From the NCBI RefSeq assembly GCF_019331795.1, contig NZ_JAHPZL010000008.1, positions 402,605-466,604 of the forward strand: a DNA stretch of 64,000 nt, written 5' to 3'. The translations under genes and the position numbers were made by a program. Shown piece after piece: positions 52,038 to 59,821 of this stretch. The DNA is from Austwickia sp. TVS 96-490-7B. GTDB lineage: Bacteria; Actinomycetota; Actinomycetes; Actinomycetales; Dermatophilaceae. Position 1 is the first letter of the stretch, and every line of letters starts with the position of its first letter. The notes below the pieces were generated by a model, which did no database searches, had not been told where the DNA came from, and saw only the letters and a list, made by a program, of their open reading frames with translations.

Positions 52038-52682
52038 CTACCGGTCGTTCCGCGGAGGCCTCACCGTGGGGTCATCCCCCCGAGTCAGCACATCCCAATC
52101 GGACTCCTCGCTCCCCGATATCGCAGCAGTGTCAGCGCGACCGACCGCTCCTGCCAGGTGCACGGAATCTCTCCGCTCATAACGACGTCCCGAAGGAGCC
52201 CACCGGCCACCACACCGAACGACAGCCACCCCGGCAATGATGATCACCCCCCATGAAACATCGATGAGCCACGCCACCGGATCCACCTCAACCCCAGTCA
52301 CTGGTGCGCCCCGAGGAATCATGGCCTGCCCGAACGCTGCTGACGGATCAGATAACGCCAGACGCCAGTAAATCTCAGCCATCACCCCTGCCGCCACGCA
52401 CCCCACTCCGAGCGCGACCCGCACCCGCCGACCGGCCACCGTCAGGGCCACCGCCCCAGCTGCCACTGCGAGCAGCAGCGCCGTACTGACTGGGACCAAC
52501 GCCGAGCCAGACAACGAGACCCGAGCCGCTGCGGAGAACACCGCGGTCCCCGGTGAAGCACTGACCACCGGGCGAGCACCAGCCAGCAACCCCAGCCCCG
52601 CCCCACCCAGGAGCACCGAGACGACAAAGGCGCGCCCGGTCACCCATGCCGGCCATCCTTCAGCGCCCCGGCCGCCCCTCAT
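52038..52682 (-). CDS. Trp biosynthesis-associated membrane protein
   Basis: 214 residues with four membrane segments (FVVSVLLGGAGLGLLAGA, LVPVSTALLLAVAAGAVAL, VALGVGCVAAGVMAEI, VAWLIDVSWGVIIIAGVAVV) and an acidic, polar C-terminal tail. It fits the TIGR02234-type family found beside trpE in actinobacteria; its role is unknown. The start overlaps the trpE stop by 4 bases. A 198-base gap to the HGxxP gene holds no gene I can support. Confidence 0.85.
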   Translation of the reverse strand: MRGGRGAEGWPAWVTGRAFVVSVLLGGAGLGLLAGARPVVSASPGTAVFSAAARVSLSGSALVPVSTALLLAVAAGAVALTVAGRRVRVALGVGCVAAGVMAEIYWRLALSDPSAAFGQAMIPRGAPVTGVEVDPVAWLIDVSWGVIIIAGVAVVRCGGRWAPSGRRYERRDSVHLAGAVGRADTAAISGSEESDWDVLTRGDDPTVRPPRNDR

Positions 52683-54235
52683 GGCTGACGCAGGGTCGCT
52701 GCCCGACGCACTGCTCGGACCGCCGCCCCTGCCTTAGCTATCGTCTCCGCATACTCACTGCTCGGCACCGAGTCCGCCACCACCCCGGCACCCGCCTGGA
52801 CGTAAGCCATCCCCTCCACGATCACCGCCGTACGGATCGCGATAGCCGCGTCTAACCCACCATGCAAGTCCAGGTAGCCGACCACACCGCCATACACGCC
52901 TCGACGGGTCGGTTCGAGCTCCTCGATCAACTCCATCGCCCGCGGTTTTGGCGCCCCGGACAGTGTCCCCGCCGGGAACGTCGCCGCCAGCACGTCAAAA
53001 GCGCTCCGATCCGGACGCAACACTCCCGTGACCGCCGACTCCAAATGCATGACGTGGCTGTATCGATGGACACTCATCAGGTCCACCACCTCAACCGTTC
53101 CCGGCTGACAGACTCGCTGCAGGTCGTTACGAGACAGATCTACCAGCATCACATGCTCGGCGCGTTCCTTCGGATCCACGACCAGCTCCGCAGCCAACGA
53201 CTCATCCTGCTCAGGTGAGGCTCCCCGGGGACGAGACCCCGCAATCGGATGCGTCAACACCGTCCCATCCTGAACCTTCACCAAGGCCTCCGGGCTGGAT
53301 CCGACCACGTCAAAACGACGCCCAGACGCATCAGCTAACCGCAACACATACATGTACGGGCTGGGATTCGACGTCCGCAACACCCGATACACGTCCACCG
53401 CATCCGCCGGACAGGGCACTCCAAAACGTTGCGAAAGCACCACCTGGAACACCTCGCCCGCCCGGATCGCCTCCTGACCGGCACGGACCATGTCCTCAAA
53501 ACGGTCCCGATCCACCGTGCTCGTCGGCGCAGGCTCCCCCCACGTGCCAGGCAGCTCGTCATCAATGATCGCGACAGTGCTGGCAGCCGGCACCGACAAC
53601 GCTTCAGTCATCGCATCCAATCGCGCCTGAGCGTGCCGATACGCCTCGCCCCGATCCTGGCCCTCATCAATGACCAACGCGACCAGATACACCGACCCAT
53701 CGTGGTGATCCACCACCGCCAGGTCTGTGACCAGCATCATCGCTAATTCCGGCACCTGAAGATCATCGACGGTCGTCTCAGGCAACCGCTCCCAATGGCG
53801 TACCACGTCGTACCCGAGATACCCCACAAAACCACCGGTCAACGGTGGCAGCCCAGGGATCGGCGGACAGGTCAACGCCGCCAGGCTGTCCCGCAACACC
53901 GACACCGGATCACCCTGAGTCGGCAAACCCGCAGGAACATCACCGCACCAACGCGCCGACCCACCAGACTCTGTCAACACCGCCCGAGAAGACACCCCCA
54001 CAAAGGAATACCTCGACCACACCCCGCCGTGCTCAGCCGATTCCAGCAGAAAAGTCCCGGCGCGACCGCCAGCCAACTTGCGATACACCCCGACCGGGGT
54101 CTCCCCATCGGCCAACAACCTCCGCACCACCGGAACCACCGGCCGCTGCGACGCCCACACCATAAATTCGTCGGCCTCTGGCCACGTCTTCCCGTAGCCC
54201 AGGTACGGCGCCGCCATCGACGCTCCCGCACTCAT
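52679..54235 (-). CDS. trpE: Anthranilate synthase component I
   Basis: 518 residues from ATG 54235, overlapping the hisI stop (ATGA). The N-terminal domain carries the feedback site region [16 protein letters not shown]. The chorismate-utilising core has [42 protein letters not shown] and [18 protein letters not shown]. It makes anthranilate from chorismate with a TrpG amidotransferase not encoded here. No room exists for a leader peptide between hisI and trpE, so any attenuation must act elsewhere. Confidence 0.95.
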   Translation of the reverse strand: MSAGASMAAPYLGYGKTWPEADEFMVWASQRPVVPVVRRLLADGETPVGVYRKLAGGRAGTFLLESAEHGGVWSRYSFVGVSSRAVLTESGGSARWCGDVPAGLPTQGDPVSVLRDSLAALTCPPIPGLPPLTGGFVGYLGYDVVRHWERLPETTVDDLQVPELAMMLVTDLAVVDHHDGSVYLVALVIDEGQDRGEAYRHAQARLDAMTEALSVPAASTVAIIDDELPGTWGEPAPTSTVDRDRFEDMVRAGQEAIRAGEVFQVVLSQRFGVPCPADAVDVYRVLRTSNPSPYMYVLRLADASGRRFDVVGSSPEALVKVQDGTVLTHPIAGSRPRGASPEQDESLAAELVVDPKERAEHVMLVDLSRNDLQRVCQPGTVEVVDLMSVHRYSHVMHLESAVTGVLRPDRSAFDVLAATFPAGTLSGAPKPRAMELIEELEPTRRGVYGGVVGYLDLHGGLDAAIAIRTAVIVEGMAYVQAGAGVVADSVPSSEYAETIAKAGAAVRAVRRAATLRQP

Positions 54236-54639
54236 CGGGCGCCCTCCCCGGCAGTGTTTTCCCCCACCACAGCGCCTAAATCGTGGTGAAAACACGTCCG
54301 TGCACCGGTATGACACGCCACACCCACCTGATCGACCCGGACCAGCAAGGCATCGCCGTCACAATCCAGATGCACCGAGCGCACCCACTGGGCATGCCCC
54401 GAGGTATCCCCCTTACGCCAATACTCCCCACGGCTGCGAGACCAGAAAGTCACCCGTCCCGTCGTCAACGTCCGTCGTAACGCTTCATCGTCCATCCACG
54501 CCACCATCAACACCTCACCGGTGTCATGCTGCTGAACCACCGCAGCAACCAGGCCATCCCGGTCATGGCGCAACCGGGCCACCAGTGCGGGATCAAGGAT
54601 GCTGTCGTGGCGTCGGGAATCGTCGGTCACGGCGCCCAT
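54232..54639 (-). CDS. hisI: Phosphoribosyl-AMP cyclohydrolase
   Basis: 135 residues from ATG 54639 with GGGGAGG upstream; the frame is open much further but without homology. Motifs: [35 protein letters not shown], the metal-binding [11 protein letters not shown] and [12 protein letters not shown]. It performs the third step of histidine synthesis. It overlaps trpE, making histidine and tryptophan genes one transcript. Confidence 0.95.
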   Translation of the reverse strand: MGAVTDDSRRHDSILDPALVARLRHDRDGLVAAVVQQHDTGEVLMVAWMDDEALRRTLTTGRVTFWSRSRGEYWRKGDTSGHAQWVRSVHLDCDGDALLVRVDQVGVACHTGARTCFHHDLGAVVGENTAGEGAR

Positions 54640-54729
54640 TCTGCCTCCCCATCCCCCAGGTCTGCTCCGCTGCCCCACCGACAGCACCGACATACCCGCC
54701 TCGAGCCCGCGGGCTGCCAGACTGGGGCC

Positions 54730-55377
54730 ATGACCGGCCTCGCCCAGATCGAACGTGCAGCCCTGTGTTCCACCCTCACCCGCCTCGGGCCACAAGCTCC
54801 GACCTTGTGTGACGGCTGGACCACCCGTGACTTGGCCGCACACCTGGTGATGCGGGAACGCCGTCCCGACGCCGCAGCCGGGGTCGTGATCCCCGCGCTC
54901 GCCGGACACACTCAACGGGTGCAGGACGATTACGCCACCCAGTCCTGGGCCGCTCTGGTCGACATGGTGCGTCAAGGGCCCCGCCCATGGACTCCGCTGC
55001 GGGTCCCTGCGGTGGATGACGCGATCAACCTGGCGGAGTTCTTTGTCCACCACGAAGACATCCTGCGAGCCCAACCAGAGGGGACTGCCGAGCATCCCAG
55101 GGAACTCGACGCAGACATGTCGCTGGCGTTGTGGTCCCGACTGCGCCAAGCCGGGCTCCTGTTGTTCCGCGCCGCACCGGTCGGAGTGCGGCTGCACGCT
55201 GAGGGTTATGGGACCAAACAGGTCAAAGCAGCAACTAAGGACGGCGACGTCGCCCTCACGGGTGCTCCCGGAGAGTTGATGTTGTTTGCCTTTGGCCGGG
55301 GAAAGCACACCCGGGTGGATCTCGATGGCCCCCCAGAAGCGGTGCAGGCCCTGCAGAACGCCTCGCTGGGTGCCTGA
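54730..55377 (+). CDS. TIGR03085-type DinB-like metal-binding protein
   Basis: 215 residues from ATG 54730. Opening [35 protein letters not shown] and [13 protein letters not shown] carry the His residues of DinB/maleylpyruvate isomerase-like folds, and the C-terminus [14 protein letters not shown] is typical of the TIGR03085 set. Relatives are linked to mycothiol-dependent chemistry; substrate unknown. It is divergent from hisI, 90 bases apart. Confidence 0.85.
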   Translation: MTGLAQIERAALCSTLTRLGPQAPTLCDGWTTRDLAAHLVMRERRPDAAAGVVIPALAGHTQRVQDDYATQSWAALVDMVRQGPRPWTPLRVPAVDDAINLAEFFVHHEDILRAQPEGTAEHPRELDADMSLALWSRLRQAGLLLFRAAPVGVRLHAEGYGTKQVKAATKDGDVALTGAPGELMLFAFGRGKHTRVDLDGPPEAVQALQNASLGA

Positions 55378-55405
55378 TCAGTCCCTGCCAAGGTGGCACT
55401 GATCA
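55375..55405 (+). terminator. Possible weak terminator after the TIGR03085 gene
   Basis: TGATCAGT (55375-55382) pairs with ACTGATCA (55398-55405) around a loop that contains a short nested GCC/GGC pairing. The left arm includes the stop codon. The stem is A/T-richer than others here. Confidence 0.35.
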
Positions 55406-55541
55406 CAGAATGTCGCGCCACCCCGGCCCGGTCCTTTGACACCACCGGGCCACGATGCCAGTGTCGTCTCCGTCGTACGAGGGCGGCTTGCGATCTGTCG
55501 TGACCAGCGGGAGGGCGCGTCCGCTCGAGGAGGTCATCCCG

Positions 55542-56351
55542 TTGTCGTCGAGTTCGTCCCCTGTCATCCGTCCGCTCCTACCCAGCCTCGGCGTGGCATT
55601 CCTCGTCCTGGCCAGCGTCCCAGGTCCAGCCGTCGCAGAGACCACGACTCCCAGCCCGTCCGAGTCGGCACATGGCGCCGGTCAGCGATCCTGGGTGTTT
55701 TTCAGCCAGAAAGACAAAGACGCTAAGGACAAAGACAAAGGACAGGAATGGGCTCCTGTCGACAAAGGCCCGTACTCGGTGATTCCCGCTGAGGGGACCG
55801 TCGACGGGTGGCGGTTTGTCACCGCACCCAAAGACCAGCCTCGCCCGCCACGCACGCAACCCACCTTCGCCGACATTTGCGGGAAAACCGCCGGTGAGGC
55901 AGGCAAGAAACGAATCGGGGTCGTCGTCGATTACGGCCGCAAATCTGATGGACCCTCTGACGCGACACCACCGTCTCCGATTGCTCGTTGCGCTCTCGTG
56001 CCCAGCAGCGCCTCCAGCAGCCAGGTACTCACCGCCGTCGCCCAACCCACTGACGATGGCGGGCGAGTCTGCGCTATCGACAACTACCCTCCTGGCAAGA
56101 ATTGCGCTGAGACAGTCGCCTCGATCCCCACTGCCGCGGCGTCACCAGATGACAAGGTCGACATTTCCGTGTCGGCCCCACTGGAGCAGCCCAAGCCGGA
56201 AGACCCCCAAAACGGCGATCAGGCACCCAACCCTGGCCCGTCCAAGCGGACATTGACGGTGGTGGCCGCCGGTATCGTCGCTGTCGTAGGCGGCAGCGCC
56301 TGGCTGTGGCGTCGTCGCAAAGGCGGTCCCACCGTGTCGCACGAGCAGTGA
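55542..56351 (+). CDS. Secreted SCO2322-like protein with C-terminal membrane anchor
   Basis: 269 residues if TTG 55542 is the start: GAGGAGG is ideally placed for it and a clean signal peptide follows (PLLPSLGVAFLVLASVPGPAVAE); an ATG at 55455 is the alternative. The mature part has a Lys/Asp run (KDKDAKDKDKG), PAEGTVDGWRF, FADICGKT, and Cys-containing stretches RCALVP, VCAIDNYP and NCAE. A final helix (LTVVAAGIVAVVGGSAWLW) before RRRKGG is a membrane anchor. It resembles the SCO2322 family, often near cobalamin or ECF transporter genes in actinobacteria; here cobU follows by 58 bases. Function unknown. Confidence 0.65.
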   Translation: MSSSSSPVIRPLLPSLGVAFLVLASVPGPAVAETTTPSPSESAHGAGQRSWVFFSQKDKDAKDKDKGQEWAPVDKGPYSVIPAEGTVDGWRFVTAPKDQPRPPRTQPTFADICGKTAGEAGKKRIGVVVDYGRKSDGPSDATPPSPIARCALVPSSASSSQVLTAVAQPTDDGGRVCAIDNYPPGKNCAETVASIPTAAASPDDKVDISVSAPLEQPKPEDPQNGDQAPNPGPSKRTLTVVAAGIVAVVGGSAWLWRRRKGGPTVSHEQ

Positions 56352-56409
56352 AATCGCCCAGCACACACCATCACGATCCCCAAGGACCATCAATGCCGGT
56401 GACCTGCCG

Positions 56410-57114
56410 ATGACCAGTGTTCTGATCGTGGGAGGGGTGCGCAGCGGCAAAAGTGCGTACGCCGAAAAGATCATGGCGGGCGCACCCGCGGATCCGGGGG
56501 TGGCTTATGTGGCTCCTGGGCCAGTGCCTGACCCGGTCCAGGATCCCGAATGGGCGGCCCGAGTCGCTGTCCATCAGAAGCGACGACCGGAGCATTGGAC
56601 GACAATAGAGACTGCGGATGTGCCTGGCGCCGTAGCCTCGACGGACCGACCCATGCTGGTGGACTGCCTGGGGACGTGGGTGACACGACTAGTCGACGAC
56701 AGCGGCACCTGGTCCGAACGGGATCGGGCCCGCACTGTGGTGCAGAGCGCCGCTGACCGGCTGTGTCTGGCATTGCGTGCGGCACCGGCACCGGTGGTGC
56801 TGGTATCCAACGAAGTGGGGTTAGGCGTCGTCCCAGACCATCCGTCGGGTCGGTTATTCCGGGATTTGCTGGGGATGGTCAATGTCGCGGTGTCCACCGA
56901 GTGCACTCACGTGCTGTGGGTCGTGGCGGGGCGGGTCCTGGATCTCTCAACAGCACCGACCATCACCGGACCGCCTCGACCAGACCTGTTTGCCGCATCG
57001 GGGACTGAGGCCAAGACAGCAGGCCGGCCTGGGACGGAGTCCACACTCCGTCCCAGGCCCACCTCTGAGGACGAGCTCAGTCAGCGACCTGGGTCCGCAC
57101 GAACGGCGGTTTAG
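56410..57114 (+). CDS. cobU: Bifunctional adenosylcobinamide kinase / guanylyltransferase
   Basis: 234 residues from ATG 56410 (MTSVLIVGGVRSGKSAYAE: Walker A GGVRSGKS). LVDCLGTWVTRL and VLVSNEVGLGVVPDHPSGRLFRDLLG are CobU motifs. It phosphorylates adenosylcobinamide and attaches GMP during nucleotide-loop assembly of cobalamin. The family usually ends soon after the LWVVAGR region; the last 35 or so residues are encoded by a terminator hairpin and by sequence antisense to gcvT, so the tail is probably not functional. Confidence 0.9.
   Translation: MTSVLIVGGVRSGKSAYAEKIMAGAPADPGVAYVAPGPVPDPVQDPEWAARVAVHQKRRPEHWTTIETADVPGAVASTDRPMLVDCLGTWVTRLVDDSGTWSERDRARTVVQSAADRLCLALRAAPAPVVLVSNEVGLGVVPDHPSGRLFRDLLGMVNVAVSTECTHVLWVVAGRVLDLSTAPTITGPPRPDLFAASGTEAKTAGRPGTESTLRPRPTSEDELSQRPGSARTAV
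57026..57059. terminator. Terminator hairpin inside the 3' end of cobU
   Basis: A perfect 15-base inverted repeat (57026-57040 with 57045-57059) and a 4-base loop, 18 bases beyond the gcvT stop. It would terminate gcvT and, oddly, lies within the cobU reading frame. Confidence 0.8.
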
Positions 57115-58186
57115 CCACCACCGCAGCAATCTCACGGCCACGCACATCGATCACCACGCGGTCCCCTGCGGTCACGCCGCGGTCCAGCAAGCACAAAGCG
57201 ATGCCTTGACGCAGCGTCGGGGACATGGTCCCGGACGTGACGACTCCGATCTCGACGCCTTCGGCGTTCTTAATCGCACAGTCCTTGCGCGGGATTCCTT
57301 TCCCTTCCACCAGTAGTCCCCAGGACAGTCGGCATTCCTTGGCGGCTTTCTGCGCAGCCAGGACGTCCTTGCCCCAGAAGTCGGGCTTGTTCCAGCCGAC
57401 GGCCCAGCCTGCCCGAGCCATATTGGGGGTGATGTCCATGGACAGTTCGTGCCCGTGCAGCGCATACCCCATCTCAGTGCGCAGGGTGTCCCGGGCGCCC
57501 AACCCGCAGGGCAGACCGTCGTACGGCGTCATCGCCTCGATCAGGGCGTCCCACATCTCGGCTGCTTTGTCCCAGGGCATGACCAGCTCGTAGCCCTTCT
57601 CTCCGGTATACCCGGTCCGGCAGACGGTCATGGGCGCGTCATGCCAGGTCGCGTCGGCGTAGGACATGTATTCCAGCTCGGTGGGAAGCCCGAGAGCGGC
57701 GACGACCTCAGCTGACTGCGGGCCTTGGACGGCGATGACGCCGTACTCCCGGTGCTGGTCGGTCAACGTCAACTCGGCAGGAAGCATCTCCCGCATCCGG
57801 CGGACCACTTCGGTGGTGTTGGCACAGTTAGGGATCAGGAAGACTTCGTCTTCAGATTTGAAATACTGAATGAGGTCGTCGACGACGCCGCCAGTCTGAG
57901 GGTCACAGCACATCGTGTACTGAGCTTTCGGCGGGGTGACCTTGCGCAGGTCGTTGGTGAAGCAGCTGTTGACGAACTCTGCCGCGCCAGGCCCGCGCAC
58001 CAAGGCTTTGCCCAAGTGTGAGACGTCGAAGATGCCGACGCGTTCGCGGACGGCTTGGTGTTCCCGAAGGACCCCGCCACCGGGGTATTCGATGGGCATT
58101 TCCCACCCGCCGAAGTCGGCCATCTTCGCGCCGAGTGCGCGGTGTCGGCCGTCCAGCGGGGAGGTCAGAAGTTGCGTGTCGCTCAT
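57077..58186 (-). CDS. gcvT: Aminomethyltransferase (glycine cleavage T protein)
   Basis: 369 residues from ATG 58186 (MSDTQLLTSPLDGRHRALGAKMADFGGWEMPIEY). FDVSHLGKALVRGPGA and CRTGYTGEKGYEL are T-protein signatures, and GLGARDTLRTEMGYALHGHEL carries folate-site residues. It moves the methylene group of glycine to tetrahydrofolate. gcvP and gcvH are not in the window. No glycine riboswitch was recognised upstream. Its stop overlaps cobU by 38 bases. Confidence 0.95.
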   Translation of the reverse strand: MSDTQLLTSPLDGRHRALGAKMADFGGWEMPIEYPGGGVLREHQAVRERVGIFDVSHLGKALVRGPGAAEFVNSCFTNDLRKVTPPKAQYTMCCDPQTGGVVDDLIQYFKSEDEVFLIPNCANTTEVVRRMREMLPAELTLTDQHREYGVIAVQGPQSAEVVAALGLPTELEYMSYADATWHDAPMTVCRTGYTGEKGYELVMPWDKAAEMWDALIEAMTPYDGLPCGLGARDTLRTEMGYALHGHELSMDITPNMARAGWAVGWNKPDFWGKDVLAAQKAAKECRLSWGLLVEGKGIPRKDCAIKNAEGVEIGVVTSGTMSPTLRQGIALCLLDRGVTAGDRVVIDVRGREIAAVVAKPPFVRTQVAD

Positions 58187-58278
58187 AGAGGTCACGCTAT
58201 CGGTGGCGGTGTCGGATAATCAGGCGGTTGGCAGGGTTGCCCTATCCCATCCGTTTTCCCCTCCTGAAAGGCAGAGTT

Positions 58279-59778
58279 GTGACCTCCTTCACGCTGTCCG
58301 CGCACGCCGCACACGAGGAAGACGCTGAAGTGCTCGTGGTATTCACGGCTTCAGTAGACGACCGGGCGGAGTTGCTCGGCGATATAGCAGAACCGGTCCG
58401 TCAGGCGGTCTCTGCTGCGGCACAGACCGTCCGCGCCCGTGGTACGGCGGACGAGGTGGTGCCATTGCCCGGCGTCGCCGGGTTATCTGCTCCGAGTGTG
58501 CTGCTCACTGGTCTCGGCGAGCGGAAGGGCGACGTCGTTGAGGCGGAGCGGTGGCGTCGTGCTGCTGGTGTGGCAGCTCGGGCGACTGGCGGTCGGGAAA
58601 AGGTCGCGGTGCTGCTGCCTGCCGGTGATGCAGCCACGATGGCCGCCATCACCGAGGGTTTCGCGTTGGGTGCTTATGCCTTTACGGCGCATCGGGCGAC
58701 GACGGCCGCGAAGGCGGCGCGTTCCACTCCGGTGGCGGAAGTTGTCCTGGTGGGTGCCGCTGATGTGGAAGGGGCTGCATCCGCGATACATCGGGCGGAG
58801 GTGCTGGCGCAGGGCGTGCATTGGGCCCGTGACCTGGTCAACACTCCTCCGAATATGCTCGTGCCGATGCGTTTTGCTGAGCGGGCGCGCCAGGAAGCCC
58901 CGGCGGGGGTGCAGGTCACTATCCATGACGCTGATGCGTTGGCGGAGCAGCACTGCGGCGGGATCCTGGGTGTGGGCCAGGGCTCGGAGAATCCCCCGGC
59001 GATCGTGCACCTGGCGTATGCCCCGGAGGGCGCGAAAGGTCACCTGTCGTACGTCGGCAAGGGCGTGACCTTCGACTCTGGCGGATTGAGCTTGAAGCCA
59101 GCTGATGGCATGGTTGACATGAAGTGCGACATGGCAGGTGCTGCTGCGGTGGCGGCAGCCGTGTACACCATCGCTCGGCTAGGGCTGCCGATCGCGGTGG
59201 ACGGTTGGTTATGTTTGGCGGAAAACATGCCCGGCGGTCGGGCGCAGCGTCCGGGGGACATCGTCACGATGGCGGACGGGAGCACCTGTGAGGTCATCAA
59301 TACGGACGCTGAGGGTCGGTTGATCCTGGCTGACGGTTTGGTATTGGCCTCCCGTCGCCGCCCGGACGTGGTCGTGGACGTGGCGACGTTGACGGGCGCA
59401 GCGATCGTGGCATTGGGCAAGCGCACGGCAGCGATCATGAGCAACAACGACGCATTCCGTGCCGAGCTGGCTCAGGTTGCTGCCGCGGGTGGCGAGTCGA
59501 TGTGGCCGATGCCTATTCCTGAGGAAATTGCGAAGGGCTTGGAGTCACCGGTCGCAGATCGCAAGCATCACGGCGATCGGTCCGGCGGGGCGAGCTTGGC
59601 GGCGGCCTTCCTGCGGGAGTATGTCGGTGTGGATGCGCAGGGCAACCCGCAGCTGTGGGGCCACCTGGACATCGCCGGGCCGGCGTACAACGATGACCAG
59701 CCGCACGGGTATACCCCTCGGGGCGGGACTGGGTTTGCGGTGCGCACGTTGGTTGGTCTCGCGGAGTCGCGATCGTGA
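58279..59778 (+). CDS. pepA: Leucyl aminopeptidase
   Basis: 499 residues from GTG 58279 with GAAAGGCAG upstream. The M17 catalytic domain shows VGKGVTFDSGGLSLKP, MKCDMAGAAAV and NTDAEGRLILADGL, supplying the two-zinc ligands and catalytic Lys/Arg; HLDIAGPAYN and GFAVRTLV end the fold. It removes N-terminal residues from peptides and, in some bacteria, binds DNA. Confidence 0.94.
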   Translation: MTSFTLSAHAAHEEDAEVLVVFTASVDDRAELLGDIAEPVRQAVSAAAQTVRARGTADEVVPLPGVAGLSAPSVLLTGLGERKGDVVEAERWRRAAGVAARATGGREKVAVLLPAGDAATMAAITEGFALGAYAFTAHRATTAAKAARSTPVAEVVLVGAADVEGAASAIHRAEVLAQGVHWARDLVNTPPNMLVPMRFAERARQEAPAGVQVTIHDADALAEQHCGGILGVGQGSENPPAIVHLAYAPEGAKGHLSYVGKGVTFDSGGLSLKPADGMVDMKCDMAGAAAVAAAVYTIARLGLPIAVDGWLCLAENMPGGRAQRPGDIVTMADGSTCEVINTDAEGRLILADGLVLASRRRPDVVVDVATLTGAAIVALGKRTAAIMSNNDAFRAELAQVAAAGGESMWPMPIPEEIAKGLESPVADRKHHGDRSGGASLAAAFLREYVGVDAQGNPQLWGHLDIAGPAYNDDQPHGYTPRGGTGFAVRTLVGLAESRS

Positions 59779-59821
59779 CCCCACGCTGGCGGTTGAGTCG
59801 TTGCGGACAGGAACGGTCTCG

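Noticed and set aside
54232-54235. Tryptophan attenuator between hisI and trpE
   Set aside because: The two genes overlap by 4 bases, leaving no space for a leader peptide or terminator.
58187-58278. Glycine riboswitch upstream of gcvT
   Set aside because: The 92-base gap to pepA lacks the paired-aptamer layout and is too short.
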